Shown here piece after piece: positions 18,028 to 26,309 of a DNA stretch of 64,000 nucleotides. The notes under the pieces are model-generated. The model was given only the letters and a program-made list of their open reading frames with translations, searched no databases and was not told the origin of the DNA. Source of the DNA: Pseudomonas berkeleyensis (GTDB taxonomy: Bacteria > Pseudomonadota > Gammaproteobacteria > Pseudomonadales > Pseudomonadaceae); contig NZ_CP059139.1 in the NCBI RefSeq assembly GCF_014109765.1, positions 62,001 through 126,000 of the forward strand, written 5' to 3'. Position 1 is the first letter of the stretch. Each line of letters opens with the position of its first letter. The position numbers and the translations under genes are program-made.

Positions 18028-18965
18028 ACGAGGCACAGCGCGCCGCGCTCAAGGCTGCCAGCGGCTGGTACGCACGGCTGTGCTCTGGCAGCAGCGATGC
18101 CAGCGAGCAGCAGGCCTGGCAACGCTGGTATGACGCCGATGCGCATCATCGTCAGGCCTGGCAGCAGATCGAGAAGCTGCGTGAGCAATTGGGTCTGCTA
18201 CCTGGCCCCATCGCCTCGTCGACCCTACGCGGCGTCGACCACGGCAGACGGCGCCTGCTCGGCAGTCTGGCGCTGGTCGGTCTGGCCGCGCCGCTGGGCT
18301 GGTTCGCCTGGCAAAGCGACACCCGGCGTTACTGGCTGGCCGACTACCGCAGTGGCGTAGGCGAGCGTCGCCAGTGGCAACTGAGCGATGGCAGCGAGCT
18401 GACGCTCGGCACCGCCAGCGCGGCGCAGTGGCATGTCGACGGACAACGGCGCCTGCTGCGTTTGTTGAGTGGCGAAGCGTTGATCCACTGCCCCGGCGAG
18501 GCCCGCCCGCTGCTGGTGGAAACCCGCCATGGCCTGGTACGCAGCCAGGGTGCGCGTTTCTGCGTGCGCAGCGATGAGCAAGGCAGCCAGGTCGCCGTGC
18601 TGGAACAGCACGTGGAGGTCGCGCCGCTGCGCCATCTGCAATCCATGCAGACGCTGACTGCCGGGCATCACCTGCGCTTCGATGCCGGGCAGCTCGGGTC
18701 ACCGCTTGCCAACGATGCGGCCACGGCGGCCTGGACGCAGGGCAGCCTGATCGCTCTCGATCAGCCGCTGGGCGAGGTGATCGCCGAGCTGGCGCGCTAT
18801 CGCCATGGCGTGCTGCGGCTCGATCCGGCCCTGGGCGGGCTGAAGGTATCCGGCAGTTTCCCCCTGGCCGACACCGATCGCGCCCTGGCCGCGCTGGAGC
18901 ACAGCTTCCCGGTACGGGTGGTGCGGCGTACCGACTACTGGGTGACGCTGGTGCCGAAGGTATAG
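18024..18965 (+). CDS. FecR-type anti-sigma/sigma regulator (module 1)
   Basis: 313 residues. The N-terminal DUF4880-type cytoplasmic segment (ASGWYARLCSG, then QQAWQRWYDAD) binds the sigma factor. One membrane segment lies near residues 80-100 (LLGSLALVGLAAPLGWFAW). The periplasmic FecR domain (about 110-210) and C-terminal secretin/STN-like end (LPLADTDRALAALEHSFPV region) contact the receptor's signalling domain. The start is GTG in a GTGA overlap with the sigma gene, giving translational coupling. Length and layout are typical. Confidence 0.92.
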   Translation: MNEAQRAALKAASGWYARLCSGSSDASEQQAWQRWYDADAHHRQAWQQIEKLREQLGLLPGPIASSTLRGVDHGRRRLLGSLALVGLAAPLGWFAWQSDTRRYWLADYRSGVGERRQWQLSDGSELTLGTASAAQWHVDGQRRLLRLLSGEALIHCPGEARPLLVETRHGLVRSQGARFCVRSDEQGSQVAVLEQHVEVAPLRHLQSMQTLTAGHHLRFDAGQLGSPLANDAATAAWTQGSLIALDQPLGEVIAELARYRHGVLRLDPALGGLKVSGSFPLADTDRALAALEHSFPVRVVRRTDYWVTLVPKV

Positions 18966-19062
18966 CGTTTAAAAAATATTGATTGTCGTTTGCACTTTTT
19001 TCTCGACTGGCTCGGCCCTCCTGAAATACCGGCTACAGGCCTTCCATTCTCAGGGGAAATTC

Positions 19063-21477
19063 ATGCGTCAACCTCGTTGCAAACTGCATTCGCTGACCGT
19101 GGCCGTTCAGGCCGCACTGCTCTGCTCCGGCCTGGCACTGACGGTGCCGACGCTCAGTGCCGCGCCAGCAGAGTCTGCCGTGCAGGCACAGTCTTTCGAT
19201 ATCGCTGGCGGCCCGCTGGCCGAGGTGTTGAACCGCTATGCCAGTGCAGCCGGCATCGCTCTGTCGTTCGATGCCACTGCGTTGCAGGGGCAGCGCAGTC
19301 AGGGTCTGCAAGGTACCTATGAGGTCGAGGAAGGTTTCGCCCGCCTGCTGCAAGACAGCGGTCTGCGCGCCGTGCGCCAGGGCGAGGGCATCTACGGCCT
19401 GGAACCACAGCCGCAGCAACGTCCGGTGAACAGCGACGTGCTGGAGCTGGACGCCACCCAGATCACCGTCAGCACCCTGCGTGGCGATACCGCTGTCGGC
19501 CAGACCAGCCAGCGCGTGACCGTGATCGATCGGCAGCAGATCGAACAGCAGCTGGCGCTGAGCAGCGACCCAGGGCAGGTGCTGAGCAACCTGATTCCGT
19601 CCTATTCGCCAAGCCGGCAGAAGATGTCCAACGCCGGTGAAACGCTGCGTGGCCGTACCCCGCAATTTCTCGTCGACGGTGTGCCGCAGGCCAGCTCGAT
19701 CCGTAACGACGGGCGCAGCAGCTACACCATCGATCTGGCGCAGATCGAGCGCATCGAGGTGATCCACGGAGCTTCGGCCGAGCATGGCGGCGGCGCCACT
19801 GGCGGTATCGTCAACTTCATCAGTCGCCGCCCCGAGAGCGATGGCATCAATCAGCACGCCGGCGTCAGCCTGGAGAGCGATGACCGCTTCAGCAAGGATG
19901 GCCTGAGCTACAAGATGAACTACCGGGTCAGCGCCCAGCAGGGCGACTGGGAAACCCTGTTCGGCGCCACCTGGCAGGAGCGCGGCGCATTCTACGACGC
20001 CAACGATGAGCTGATCGGCGTCGCCTACCCTGGCGAGATCCAGGACACCCGTGACCATGACCTGATGTTCAAGCTCGGCTACTGGATCGACGAGGTACAG
20101 CACCTGCAGTTCAGCGCCAACCACTACGAACTCAAGGGCAACAACGACTACGTGCCGGTGCTCGGTGACCGCGCCGCGGGCATCCCCACCACCGCGCGCA
20201 AGGGCGACCCGCAAGGCGATCCGGCGTTCAACGAAAACCGTCAGTACACCTTCAGCTACAGCAACCAGGATCTGTACGGCAACGTGCTCGACGTGCAGCT
20301 CTATCACCAGCGCTACCGCGGCCAGTTCGGTGCGTTGATGTCGGCCGCCTTCCAGGATCCCAACATCGCGCCGGTCGGCACGTTGTGGGAGCAGAGCCGC
20401 AGCGACTCGGAGAAATGGGGCGGCAAGCTGACCCTGCGCCGCAGCGGCCTGTTCGACGGCCTGCTCGACCTGACCGGTGGCGTCGACCTGATGCGTGACA
20501 AGGGCGAACAGGTGCTGGTGCAGACCAACCGCAGCTACGTGCCGCCTTCCACCTACGACAACCAGGCCGGCTTCCTCCAGGGTGACCTGCACCTGACCGA
20601 CAAGCTGACCCTGATGGCCGGCGTGCGCCGCGAGCACTCCGAGCTGGACGTGGATGACTTCCGCACCGTATGGGGCACCAACAACGCCGGTGGGGTTAGC
20701 GTCACCGGTGGCAAGGTGTCGTTCGGCAAGACCCTGAGCAACTACGGTTTCACCTACCAGGCCACCGACTGGGCGCAGCTCTACGGCGGCTACTCGGAAG
20801 GTTTCGGCATGCCCGACATCGGCCGCGTGCTGCGCGGGCTCGACGAACCGGGCCTGGACGTGGAAAGCCTGCTGGAGCTGGAGCCGATCGTCACCCGCTC
20901 GCGCGAGGTGGGCCTGCGCCTGAACTTCGACCGAGTGGACATGGAGCTGAGCTACTACGAGTCCTTCTCCAACGTCGGCGAGCGCCTGTCGGTCAACAGC
21001 GACGGCAACTACATCGCCAACCGCGAGCGGGTGGAGATCCAGGGCTATGAGTTGACCGGCAATTGGCACTTGAACGACCGCCACAGCCTGCGCGGTAGCT
21101 ATGCCCACAGCCAGGGCAAGTCCGACACCGATGATGACGGCAAGGTGGATACGCGCCTGACCGGCCTGAACATCTCACCGGATCAGTACAGCCTGGCCTG
21201 GCAGGCCAACTGGAACGAGGACTGGTCGAGCTACCTGCAATACAACTACTACGTCAGCCGCAGCTTCGACGACCCGCGCCTGGAGTTCGACGGTTATGCC
21301 CTGCTCTCGGCCAGCGTCAGCCGCCGCCTGCCGGTGGGCAGCCTGTCACTGGGTATCGACAACCTGCTCGACGAGGACTACTTCACCTACTACTCGCAGT
21401 CGGCACGCATCGCCAACGACTACAACTTCAAGGGTCGCGGCCGTACCTTCACGCTGGGTTATCAGGTGGAGTTCTGA
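19063..21477 (+). CDS. TonB-dependent siderophore receptor with signalling domain (module 1, IutA/ChtA-like)
   Basis: An outer-membrane receptor of 804 residues. Order: signal peptide (to about residue 35), an STN signalling domain (about 40-115; SFDIAGGPLAEVLNRYAS), plug (SSDPGQVLSNLIPSYSPS; PQFLVDGVPQASSI; IERIEVIHGASAEHG), then a 22-strand barrel ending GYQVEF with the terminal aromatic residue. The plug sequence resembles IutA-type hydroxamate-citrate (aerobactin, schizokinen, rhizobactin) receptors; this is inference. The ATG at 19063 follows AGGGG. Last gene of module 1, read towards module 2. Confidence 0.88.
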   Translation: MRQPRCKLHSLTVAVQAALLCSGLALTVPTLSAAPAESAVQAQSFDIAGGPLAEVLNRYASAAGIALSFDATALQGQRSQGLQGTYEVEEGFARLLQDSGLRAVRQGEGIYGLEPQPQQRPVNSDVLELDATQITVSTLRGDTAVGQTSQRVTVIDRQQIEQQLALSSDPGQVLSNLIPSYSPSRQKMSNAGETLRGRTPQFLVDGVPQASSIRNDGRSSYTIDLAQIERIEVIHGASAEHGGGATGGIVNFISRRPESDGINQHAGVSLESDDRFSKDGLSYKMNYRVSAQQGDWETLFGATWQERGAFYDANDELIGVAYPGEIQDTRDHDLMFKLGYWIDEVQHLQFSANHYELKGNNDYVPVLGDRAAGIPTTARKGDPQGDPAFNENRQYTFSYSNQDLYGNVLDVQLYHQRYRGQFGALMSAAFQDPNIAPVGTLWEQSRSDSEKWGGKLTLRRSGLFDGLLDLTGGVDLMRDKGEQVLVQTNRSYVPPSTYDNQAGFLQGDLHLTDKLTLMAGVRREHSELDVDDFRTVWGTNNAGGVSVTGGKVSFGKTLSNYGFTYQATDWAQLYGGYSEGFGMPDIGRVLRGLDEPGLDVESLLELEPIVTRSREVGLRLNFDRVDMELSYYESFSNVGERLSVNSDGNYIANRERVEIQGYELTGNWHLNDRHSLRGSYAHSQGKSDTDDDGKVDTRLTGLNISPDQYSLAWQANWNEDWSSYLQYNYYVSRSFDDPRLEFDGYALLSASVSRRLPVGSLSLGIDNLLDEDYFTYYSQSARIANDYNFKGRGRTFTLGYQVEF

Positions 21478-21608
21478 TCGAGGCTTCGAGCACAGCGCCA
21501 ATGTCGCCCTTAGCGGCATTGGCGATCTGGCGAGAAGTTTTGTGAGGGACGGAGTGGGTGACGCGGAGCTTGTCGGCTTACCTGATGCGTTATCGAAGCT
21601 TCTGGGCG

Positions 21609-21641
21609 AGGGCGCTCAAGCCTGACTGGCTTGAGCGCCCT
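21609..21641. terminator. Hairpin between the two convergent receptor genes
   Basis: A 14-bp perfect stem AGGGCGCTCAAGCC / GGCTTGAGCGCCCT with loop TGACT lies six bases beyond the end of the minus-strand receptor gene. It lacks a strong T tract on either side. A second hairpin, CGCCAATG / CATTGGCG at 21496-21524, lies nearer the plus-strand gene. Together they probably separate the convergent transcripts. Confidence 0.6.
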
Positions 21642-21646
21642 ATCTC

Positions 21647-24043
21647 TCAGAACGAATGCGACAGACTTGCCGTCAGGCTGCGCGGAGTGCCATACCAACC
21701 GCGCGCGCCGATGGCGGTGTAGTAGGTCTCGTCGAAGGCGTTGTTAAGGTTCAATGACACGCTGGTCTCAGGCGTGAAGGCGTACTGCGCCATCAGATCC
21801 ACCACGCTGTAGGCACCCTGGTGGAAGGTGGCGTTGTTGGGGCCGGCGCCCTTGTAGTACTCCGCACCCTGCCAGCGCACGCCACCGCCGACTTTCAGCT
21901 GCGGAATGGATTGCAGGCGATAGCTGGTGAACAGCTTGAAGGTGTCGCGCGGCACCTCGGTGAGCATGCGCTGGTCATCGGCGTTCTTGATCACCGCATA
22001 GGAATAGCTGGCAGCAACCTGCCAGTCCGGCAGGATCTCACCCGCCATTTCCACCTCGAAACCACGGGTCTTGGTGCCGGATTCGGGGATGGAGTAGCCG
22101 GGGTTGTTAGGGTCTGCCACAGGCAGGTTGTCCTGGCGTACCTCGAAGACGCTGAGGCCGGCCGTCAGGCGCTTGTCCCAGAACTCGCTCTTGAGGCCCA
22201 GCTCATAGCTTTCGCCTTCCTTCGGCTCGAGATAGGTGCCGCCGACCTGCTGCACATTCTGAGGGTTGAAGATGGTGGTGTAGCTGGCATAGGCAGACCA
22301 GTTTTCGGCGAAATCGTAGATGAGGCCAAGGTAAGGCGTGACGATGCCATTTTCCTGTTCTCGGGTGGAGGTGACATTGCCGGTCGCCAGCACGCGTGAA
22401 GACTTGTCGCGTTGCCAGTCGATCACCCGTGTGCCGGTGATCAGCGAGAGACTGTCAGCCAGGCTCCAGCGTGCCGCCGCGACCCATCCCGTCTGTGTTT
22501 CATCCAGCGCATCTTCCGAATACTTGTCACGCACGATGTCGGGTATCGGCAGCGAGCCGTCCCAGGTGAAGATGTTGTCGATGCTCTGGAACCCCCAGAG
22601 GTTGTAGCCGTAGCTGCGGTAATAGGACTTGGCGTGGCTGGCGCCCAGGTGCAATTCATGTTCGCGGGAGAACAGCTCGAAGGGGCCCGACGCGGAGAGG
22701 TCGAACGAGGTCTGGCGTGGCTCGCCTGCCCAGCGGCCGGTCCAGGTGGAGATACCGCTGCCATCGGGATTGACCCTGCCGCTGGCGGCAGTGGCGAAGG
22801 CATCGTCATAGCTGCGGCGGCTATGCTCGGCGTTGAATTTCACTTGCCAGCCGTTGCCTAGCGCGTGTTCAAGAGTGGTGAACAGCGTCTTGGTCTCACG
22901 CTTGTGGTAGCTCCAGTCGGCGCCGGAGTTGAACGAGCGCGATGGTTTGAAGTGGGTACCGTTGGCGTTGTACATCGGGAAGCCGTGGTTGCCTGCTCCG
23001 TCGTTATCCATCTTCTGGTATTCGGCACCCACGGTCAGCATGGTGGCATCGCTGATGTCCCATTCCAGTACGCCATAGGCCACCTGTTTCTCCAGCTCCT
23101 GGCGGTCGACATGGCTCTTGCTGTCACTCTTCGAGGCGACGAAGCGGCCGCGTACATGGCCGCTCTCCGAGAGCTTGCCCGATACATCCAAGTCGGTGCG
23201 GTAGCTGTCCCAGGAGCCCGCCTGCACGGTCAGCTTGCGCTGCGTCTCCAGGGTCGGCTTCTTGCGGATCAGGTTCACGGTGGCACTGGGGTCGCCGGTG
23301 CCCGACATCAGCCCGGTCGCGCCGCGTACCACTTCGACCCGGTCATAGGTGACCATGTCGGCGAGGTCGTCACGAAAGCCGTAGCTGTCGGTGCGGTTGA
23401 TACCGTCGACCTGAATGTTGCCGATCTCCATGCCGCGCACGTAGATGTGGTTGGCGTCGCTGCCGGCCGGGCCCATGCTGTCGACGACCACACCCGGGGT
23501 CTGTTCGAGTACCTGGGCGATGTCGGTGAGGTTCTGATCCTCGATCTGCTGGCGGGTCACCACGCTGACCGCCTGCGGCGTCTCGCGTATAGACAGGTTC
23601 AGCCCGGTCGCGGTGCTGGTCGAACCGGTGGTGTAGCTGCCGGTGCCTTCCGTGGTGGCGCCTAGCTGGGCACCGGATACGGTCATCGCACTCAGCTCCA
23701 GCGCGCCTTCCTGGCTCGGGCGAACCAGTACGTAGCGCTTGTCGCCAGCCTGCTGCACCTGCAGGCCACTGCCTTGCAGCAATATGGCGAAGCCCTGATC
23801 CACCTCGTACTTGCCATGCAGACCGCTGCTACTCAACCCAGCCGTTTCTTCACTGCTGAAGCTGATGGTCACGCCGCTGGCGGCGGCGAACTGACTGAGT
23901 GCGGCGGCCAGGCTGCCAGCGGGAATGCTGTAGCTGAGCGGTTCGGCCCAAGCGCTGGCGGTAGCCAGCAGTGAGCCGGACAGGCTCAGGGCCAGGACTG
24001 CCTGGCGAATACTACGAGCGAGTGGAGAGGGGGATGCGGACAT
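21647..24043 (-). CDS. TonB-dependent siderophore receptor with signalling domain (module 2, FpvA/FoxA-like)
   Basis: 798 residues. Signal peptide ending near ASAWA, STN domain (about 35-110; SYSIPAGSLAAALSQFAAAS), then a TonB-box-like linker and a plug of the FpvA/FoxA class: NLSIRETPQAVSVVTRQQI, VRGMEIGNIQVDGINR, YDRVEVVRGATGLMSGTGDP. The barrel ends SLSHSF. Such plugs are typical of ferric pyoverdine, ferrioxamine and ferrichrome receptors; the ligand is not fixed by sequence. The ATG at 24043 is chosen for the AGGAG upstream and the signal peptide. A 161-bp gap separates it from the fecR-like gene and should carry the sigma-dependent promoter. Confidence 0.9.
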   Translation of the reverse strand: MSASPSPLARSIRQAVLALSLSGSLLATASAWAEPLSYSIPAGSLAAALSQFAAASGVTISFSSEETAGLSSSGLHGKYEVDQGFAILLQGSGLQVQQAGDKRYVLVRPSQEGALELSAMTVSGAQLGATTEGTGSYTTGSTSTATGLNLSIRETPQAVSVVTRQQIEDQNLTDIAQVLEQTPGVVVDSMGPAGSDANHIYVRGMEIGNIQVDGINRTDSYGFRDDLADMVTYDRVEVVRGATGLMSGTGDPSATVNLIRKKPTLETQRKLTVQAGSWDSYRTDLDVSGKLSESGHVRGRFVASKSDSKSHVDRQELEKQVAYGVLEWDISDATMLTVGAEYQKMDNDGAGNHGFPMYNANGTHFKPSRSFNSGADWSYHKRETKTLFTTLEHALGNGWQVKFNAEHSRRSYDDAFATAASGRVNPDGSGISTWTGRWAGEPRQTSFDLSASGPFELFSREHELHLGASHAKSYYRSYGYNLWGFQSIDNIFTWDGSLPIPDIVRDKYSEDALDETQTGWVAAARWSLADSLSLITGTRVIDWQRDKSSRVLATGNVTSTREQENGIVTPYLGLIYDFAENWSAYASYTTIFNPQNVQQVGGTYLEPKEGESYELGLKSEFWDKRLTAGLSVFEVRQDNLPVADPNNPGYSIPESGTKTRGFEVEMAGEILPDWQVAASYSYAVIKNADDQRMLTEVPRDTFKLFTSYRLQSIPQLKVGGGVRWQGAEYYKGAGPNNATFHQGAYSVVDLMAQYAFTPETSVSLNLNNAFDETYYTAIGARGWYGTPRSLTASLSHSF

Positions 24044-24204
24044 CGAATGGCTCCTGTTCAGGTGGCCTGGGCGGGCAGGCGGCAATGGGCGTGAACATGG
24101 AGCCGAAATAGGAATGAAAATCTGTTACCCCTGCGATAAAAATATTTACGCCGCTGTGAATGCCCCCGCATTTCATGCGGCACCTCGGAGTCAGGCTGGC
24201 GCCG

Positions 24205-25128
24205 TCATGTCTCGCGCGCCTCGATATGTATCCAGTAACGGGTCATGCGGCGCATCTGGATCGGCAGGGCGTCCAGCAGGCTGGCCAGCGTGGCCTCGCT
24301 GTCGTTCAGGTTGAAGGCTCCGGATAGACGCATGGCCGCCACCTGTGGCGAACAGCCCAGGTAGCCGTGACGGTGACGCGACAGTTCGGCGAGCACTTCG
24401 TCCAGGCGCCAGTCGACCACCACCAGCATGCCCTGCGTCCAGGCCGAGGCGCTGGCCGCTGCCGGACGCAGGGCGCCGACCCTGGTGCTGGTGAAATCGC
24501 ATGCCTGGCCGGCTTCCACTCGCACCGCCTGAGTGGTGGCCAGGCTCGGGCTGATTTCCACGGCATGCTCCTCGACCGTCAGCCGTGTCTGGCTGCTGGT
24601 CTGGTGCACGCCAAAGCGGGTGCCGAGCGCAAGGATGTGCCCTTCGGCGGTCTGCACGCTCAGCGGGCGCGGGTCTTTGGCGGTGGTGACGAGAATCTCG
24701 CCGTGCAGTAGATGGATCAGTCGCTGCCCGGTCGTGAAGCGGATATCCACACGGGTGTCGGTATTGAGGTCGAGGCGACTGCCATCAGCCAGCGTTACAC
24801 GTCGCCGTTCGCCGACGCGGGTGACGTAATCGGCACTCCACGGCGAAACCTGATAGCCCTGCCAGCCGACCAGTCCGACACCCAGCAGCACGGCCAGCGT
24901 CTTCACCACGTTGCGGCGGCTGTGCCGGGCATTCTCCAAGGCCTGTGCAACGATGCCCTGTGGAGCCTGGTCGAAGCGCTGGCGCAGGTTTTCCAGGCGC
25001 GCCCAGGCTTGGGCGTGGCGAGGATCCTCGGCGAGCCAGGCCTGCCAGGCGGCACGCTGGGCATCGGTGACCTGGCTGTCGTGCAGGCAGACGTACCAGT
25101 CCACGGCCTGGCTGAGGGCGACCTTCAT
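24205..25128 (-). CDS. FecR-type anti-sigma/sigma regulator (module 2)
   Basis: 307 residues with the usual plan: cytoplasmic DUF4880-like segment (AVDWYVCLHDSQVTDAQRAA), one membrane segment near 75-92 (VVKTLAVLLGVGLVGWQG), FecR domain (RVGERRRVTLADGSRLDLNT; LALGTRFGVHQ) and a C-terminal receptor-contact region (LAELSRHRHGYLGCSPQ). The start overlaps the sigma gene stop by 4 bases. Paralogous to the module 1 protein but clearly diverged, in line with a different receptor partner. Confidence 0.92.
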   Translation of the reverse strand: MKVALSQAVDWYVCLHDSQVTDAQRAAWQAWLAEDPRHAQAWARLENLRQRFDQAPQGIVAQALENARHSRRNVVKTLAVLLGVGLVGWQGYQVSPWSADYVTRVGERRRVTLADGSRLDLNTDTRVDIRFTTGQRLIHLLHGEILVTTAKDPRPLSVQTAEGHILALGTRFGVHQTSSQTRLTVEEHAVEISPSLATTQAVRVEAGQACDFTSTRVGALRPAAASASAWTQGMLVVVDWRLDEVLAELSRHRHGYLGCSPQVAAMRLSGAFNLNDSEATLASLLDALPIQMRRMTRYWIHIEARET

Positions 25129-25640
25129 GCTTCGTCCAGCAACAGGCAGTGCATCAGCGCGCTGGCCAGATGTTTGCGGACGGTGGTGACGGAGACTCCA
25201 ACCCGCTCGGCAGCCTTCTCGTAGCTCAGGCCGTCCAGTTGCACGGCGAGAAAGATTGCGCGGGTGCGCTCGCCCAGGCCGTCGAGCATGCGGTCGATGG
25301 CCAGCAGGCTATCGAGGATCAGGGCGCGGGCTTCGGCGGAGGGCTCGTAGCGCTCGGGCTGCAGGGCCAGGGCTTCGAGATAGGCCTGCTCCAGCGAGCG
25401 GCGACGATACAGATCGATCACCAGACCGCGGGCGACGGTCGCCAGGTAATGGCGCGGTTCACGCAGGCTGCCAGCGCTGCGGGCGAGCAGCACACGGATG
25501 AAGGTGTCCTGGGCCAGGTCGGCGGCATCGGCAGAGCTGTTCAGGCGTTGCCGCAGCCAGCCACGCAGCCAGCTGTGATGCTCGCGGTAGAGCACGTCCA
25601 ACTGGGCATGGTTGGCCGTATCGGATAGCAGCGTGGACAT
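25125..25640 (-). CDS. FecI-type ECF sigma factor (module 2)
   Basis: 171 residues. Region 2 (LDVLYREHHSWLRGWLRQRL, then ADAADLAQDTFIRVL) and region 4 (IFLAVQLDGLSYEKAAERVG) are complete. Start ATG at 25640 with AGGAGG upstream. Strongly similar to the module 1 sigma factor in region 2. A symmetric, moderately Fur-like site lies just upstream (25660-25682). Confidence 0.93.
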   Translation of the reverse strand: MSTLLSDTANHAQLDVLYREHHSWLRGWLRQRLNSSADAADLAQDTFIRVLLARSAGSLREPRHYLATVARGLVIDLYRRRSLEQAYLEALALQPERYEPSAEARALILDSLLAIDRMLDGLGERTRAIFLAVQLDGLSYEKAAERVGVSVTTVRKHLASALMHCLLLDEA

Positions 25641-25659
25641 CCAGCCTCCTGCTGAGAGA

Positions 25660-25682
25660 TTGCGAATAAGAATTTGTCGCAA
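25660..25682. promoter_or_regulatory. Possible Fur site upstream of module 2
   Basis: Inverted repeat TTGCGA-N11-TCGCAA with an AT-rich centre (AATAAGAATTT), 20 bases before the sigma start codon. It matches the Fur consensus at only about 10 of 19 positions, much weaker than the module 1 box, but position and symmetry fit. Confidence 0.4.
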
Positions 25683-25774
25683 CTATACGCAGGAGGATGG
25701 GGGTTGTGAATGGGGGCATAGACGATGCTCGTACTCTGCTTGCGACCTGACACTGACGCGCTGGCGTTAGAGGG

Positions 25775-25918
25775 GAAGATTGCTATGGCGACATCAGCGG
25801 CATGCTCGCGGTCACCCAGACGACGGCGCCGCCAGCCCTGCAACCAACCGTGATAGTTGCGGTAGAGGCTATCTAGCGGTTGCTGCGACGAGTGAGTGGA
25901 AACGGCCTCTCCCCATGA
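25775..25918 (-). pseudogene. Remnant of a third FecI-type sigma factor gene (N-terminal part)
   Basis: Read on the minus strand, positions 25876-25775 give LDSLYRNYHGWLQGWRRRRL followed by GDREHAADVAIAIF. By eye this is identical to the module 1 sigma factor at 22 of 34 residues in region 2. Upstream in frame is AVSTHSSQQP, a normal sigma N-terminus, but no start codon with a ribosome site remains in frame. Similarity fades after the AADVAIAIF stretch (AADLAQDTF in the intact genes) and regions 3-4 are absent. A symmetric AT-rich site at 25923-25941 may be its old Fur box. It lies upstream of the intact module 2 sigma gene in the same direction. Confidence 0.75.
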
Positions 25919-26055
25919 TCGAGTTGCATATAAGCATTTGCCGGGATTGCAAGTGGTCGCTGCACGCTTGAATAGATCATTCGTGCATTCACGTTCGTCA
26001 GGGTTTCAAACGGGGCTCGGGGTTGCCTGCAAATGACACTTCTGTTGCGGCGGCT

Positions 26056-26081
26056 AGTCTCAAGGGGGAACCCTCAAGACT
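26056..26081 (+). promoter_or_regulatory. Hairpin abutting the dodecin ribosome site
   Basis: AGTCTCAAGGG and CCCTCAAGACT (9 of 11 paired) flank a GGAA loop and end directly at the CAGGAG ribosome site of the dodecin gene. If transcribed it could modulate translation start or mRNA stability. No ligand or regulator is suggested. Confidence 0.35.
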
Positions 26082-26093
26082 CAGGAGTCCATC

Positions 26094-26309
26094 ATGTCCA
26101 CCCATCACACCTACAAGAAGATCGAGATCGTCGGTTCATCCCGCACCAGCATCGAGGATGCCATCGAGAATGCTTTGGCCGAATGTGCCAAGAGCGTGCG
26201 CAACATGGATTGGTTCGAGGTCGTCGACACCCGCGGGCATATCGAGGACGGCAAGGTCGGTCACTATCAGGTGACGCTCAAGGTCGGTTTTCGCCTGAGC
26301 AGTAGCTGA
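26094..26309 (+). CDS. Dodecin (flavin-binding dodecamer protein)
   Basis: A 71-residue member of the dodecin family, which forms hollow dodecamers that store FMN, FAD or CoA. The fold pattern YKKIEIVGSSRTSIEDAIEN, then MDWFEVVDTRGHIEDGK and YQVTLKVGF is complete; Trp40 is the aromatic residue expected to stack on the flavin. Ribosome site CAGGAG. Its last 32 bases overlap the end of the convergent epimerase gene. Confidence 0.94.
   Translation: MSTHHTYKKIEIVGSSRTSIEDAIENALAECAKSVRNMDWFEVVDTRGHIEDGKVGHYQVTLKVGFRLSSS

Noticed and set aside
19033..21108. 691-codon minus-strand frame inside the module 1 receptor gene
   Set aside because: Antisense to a convincing TonB receptor; no motif in its translation, and the receptor strand has signal peptide, STN, plug and barrel.
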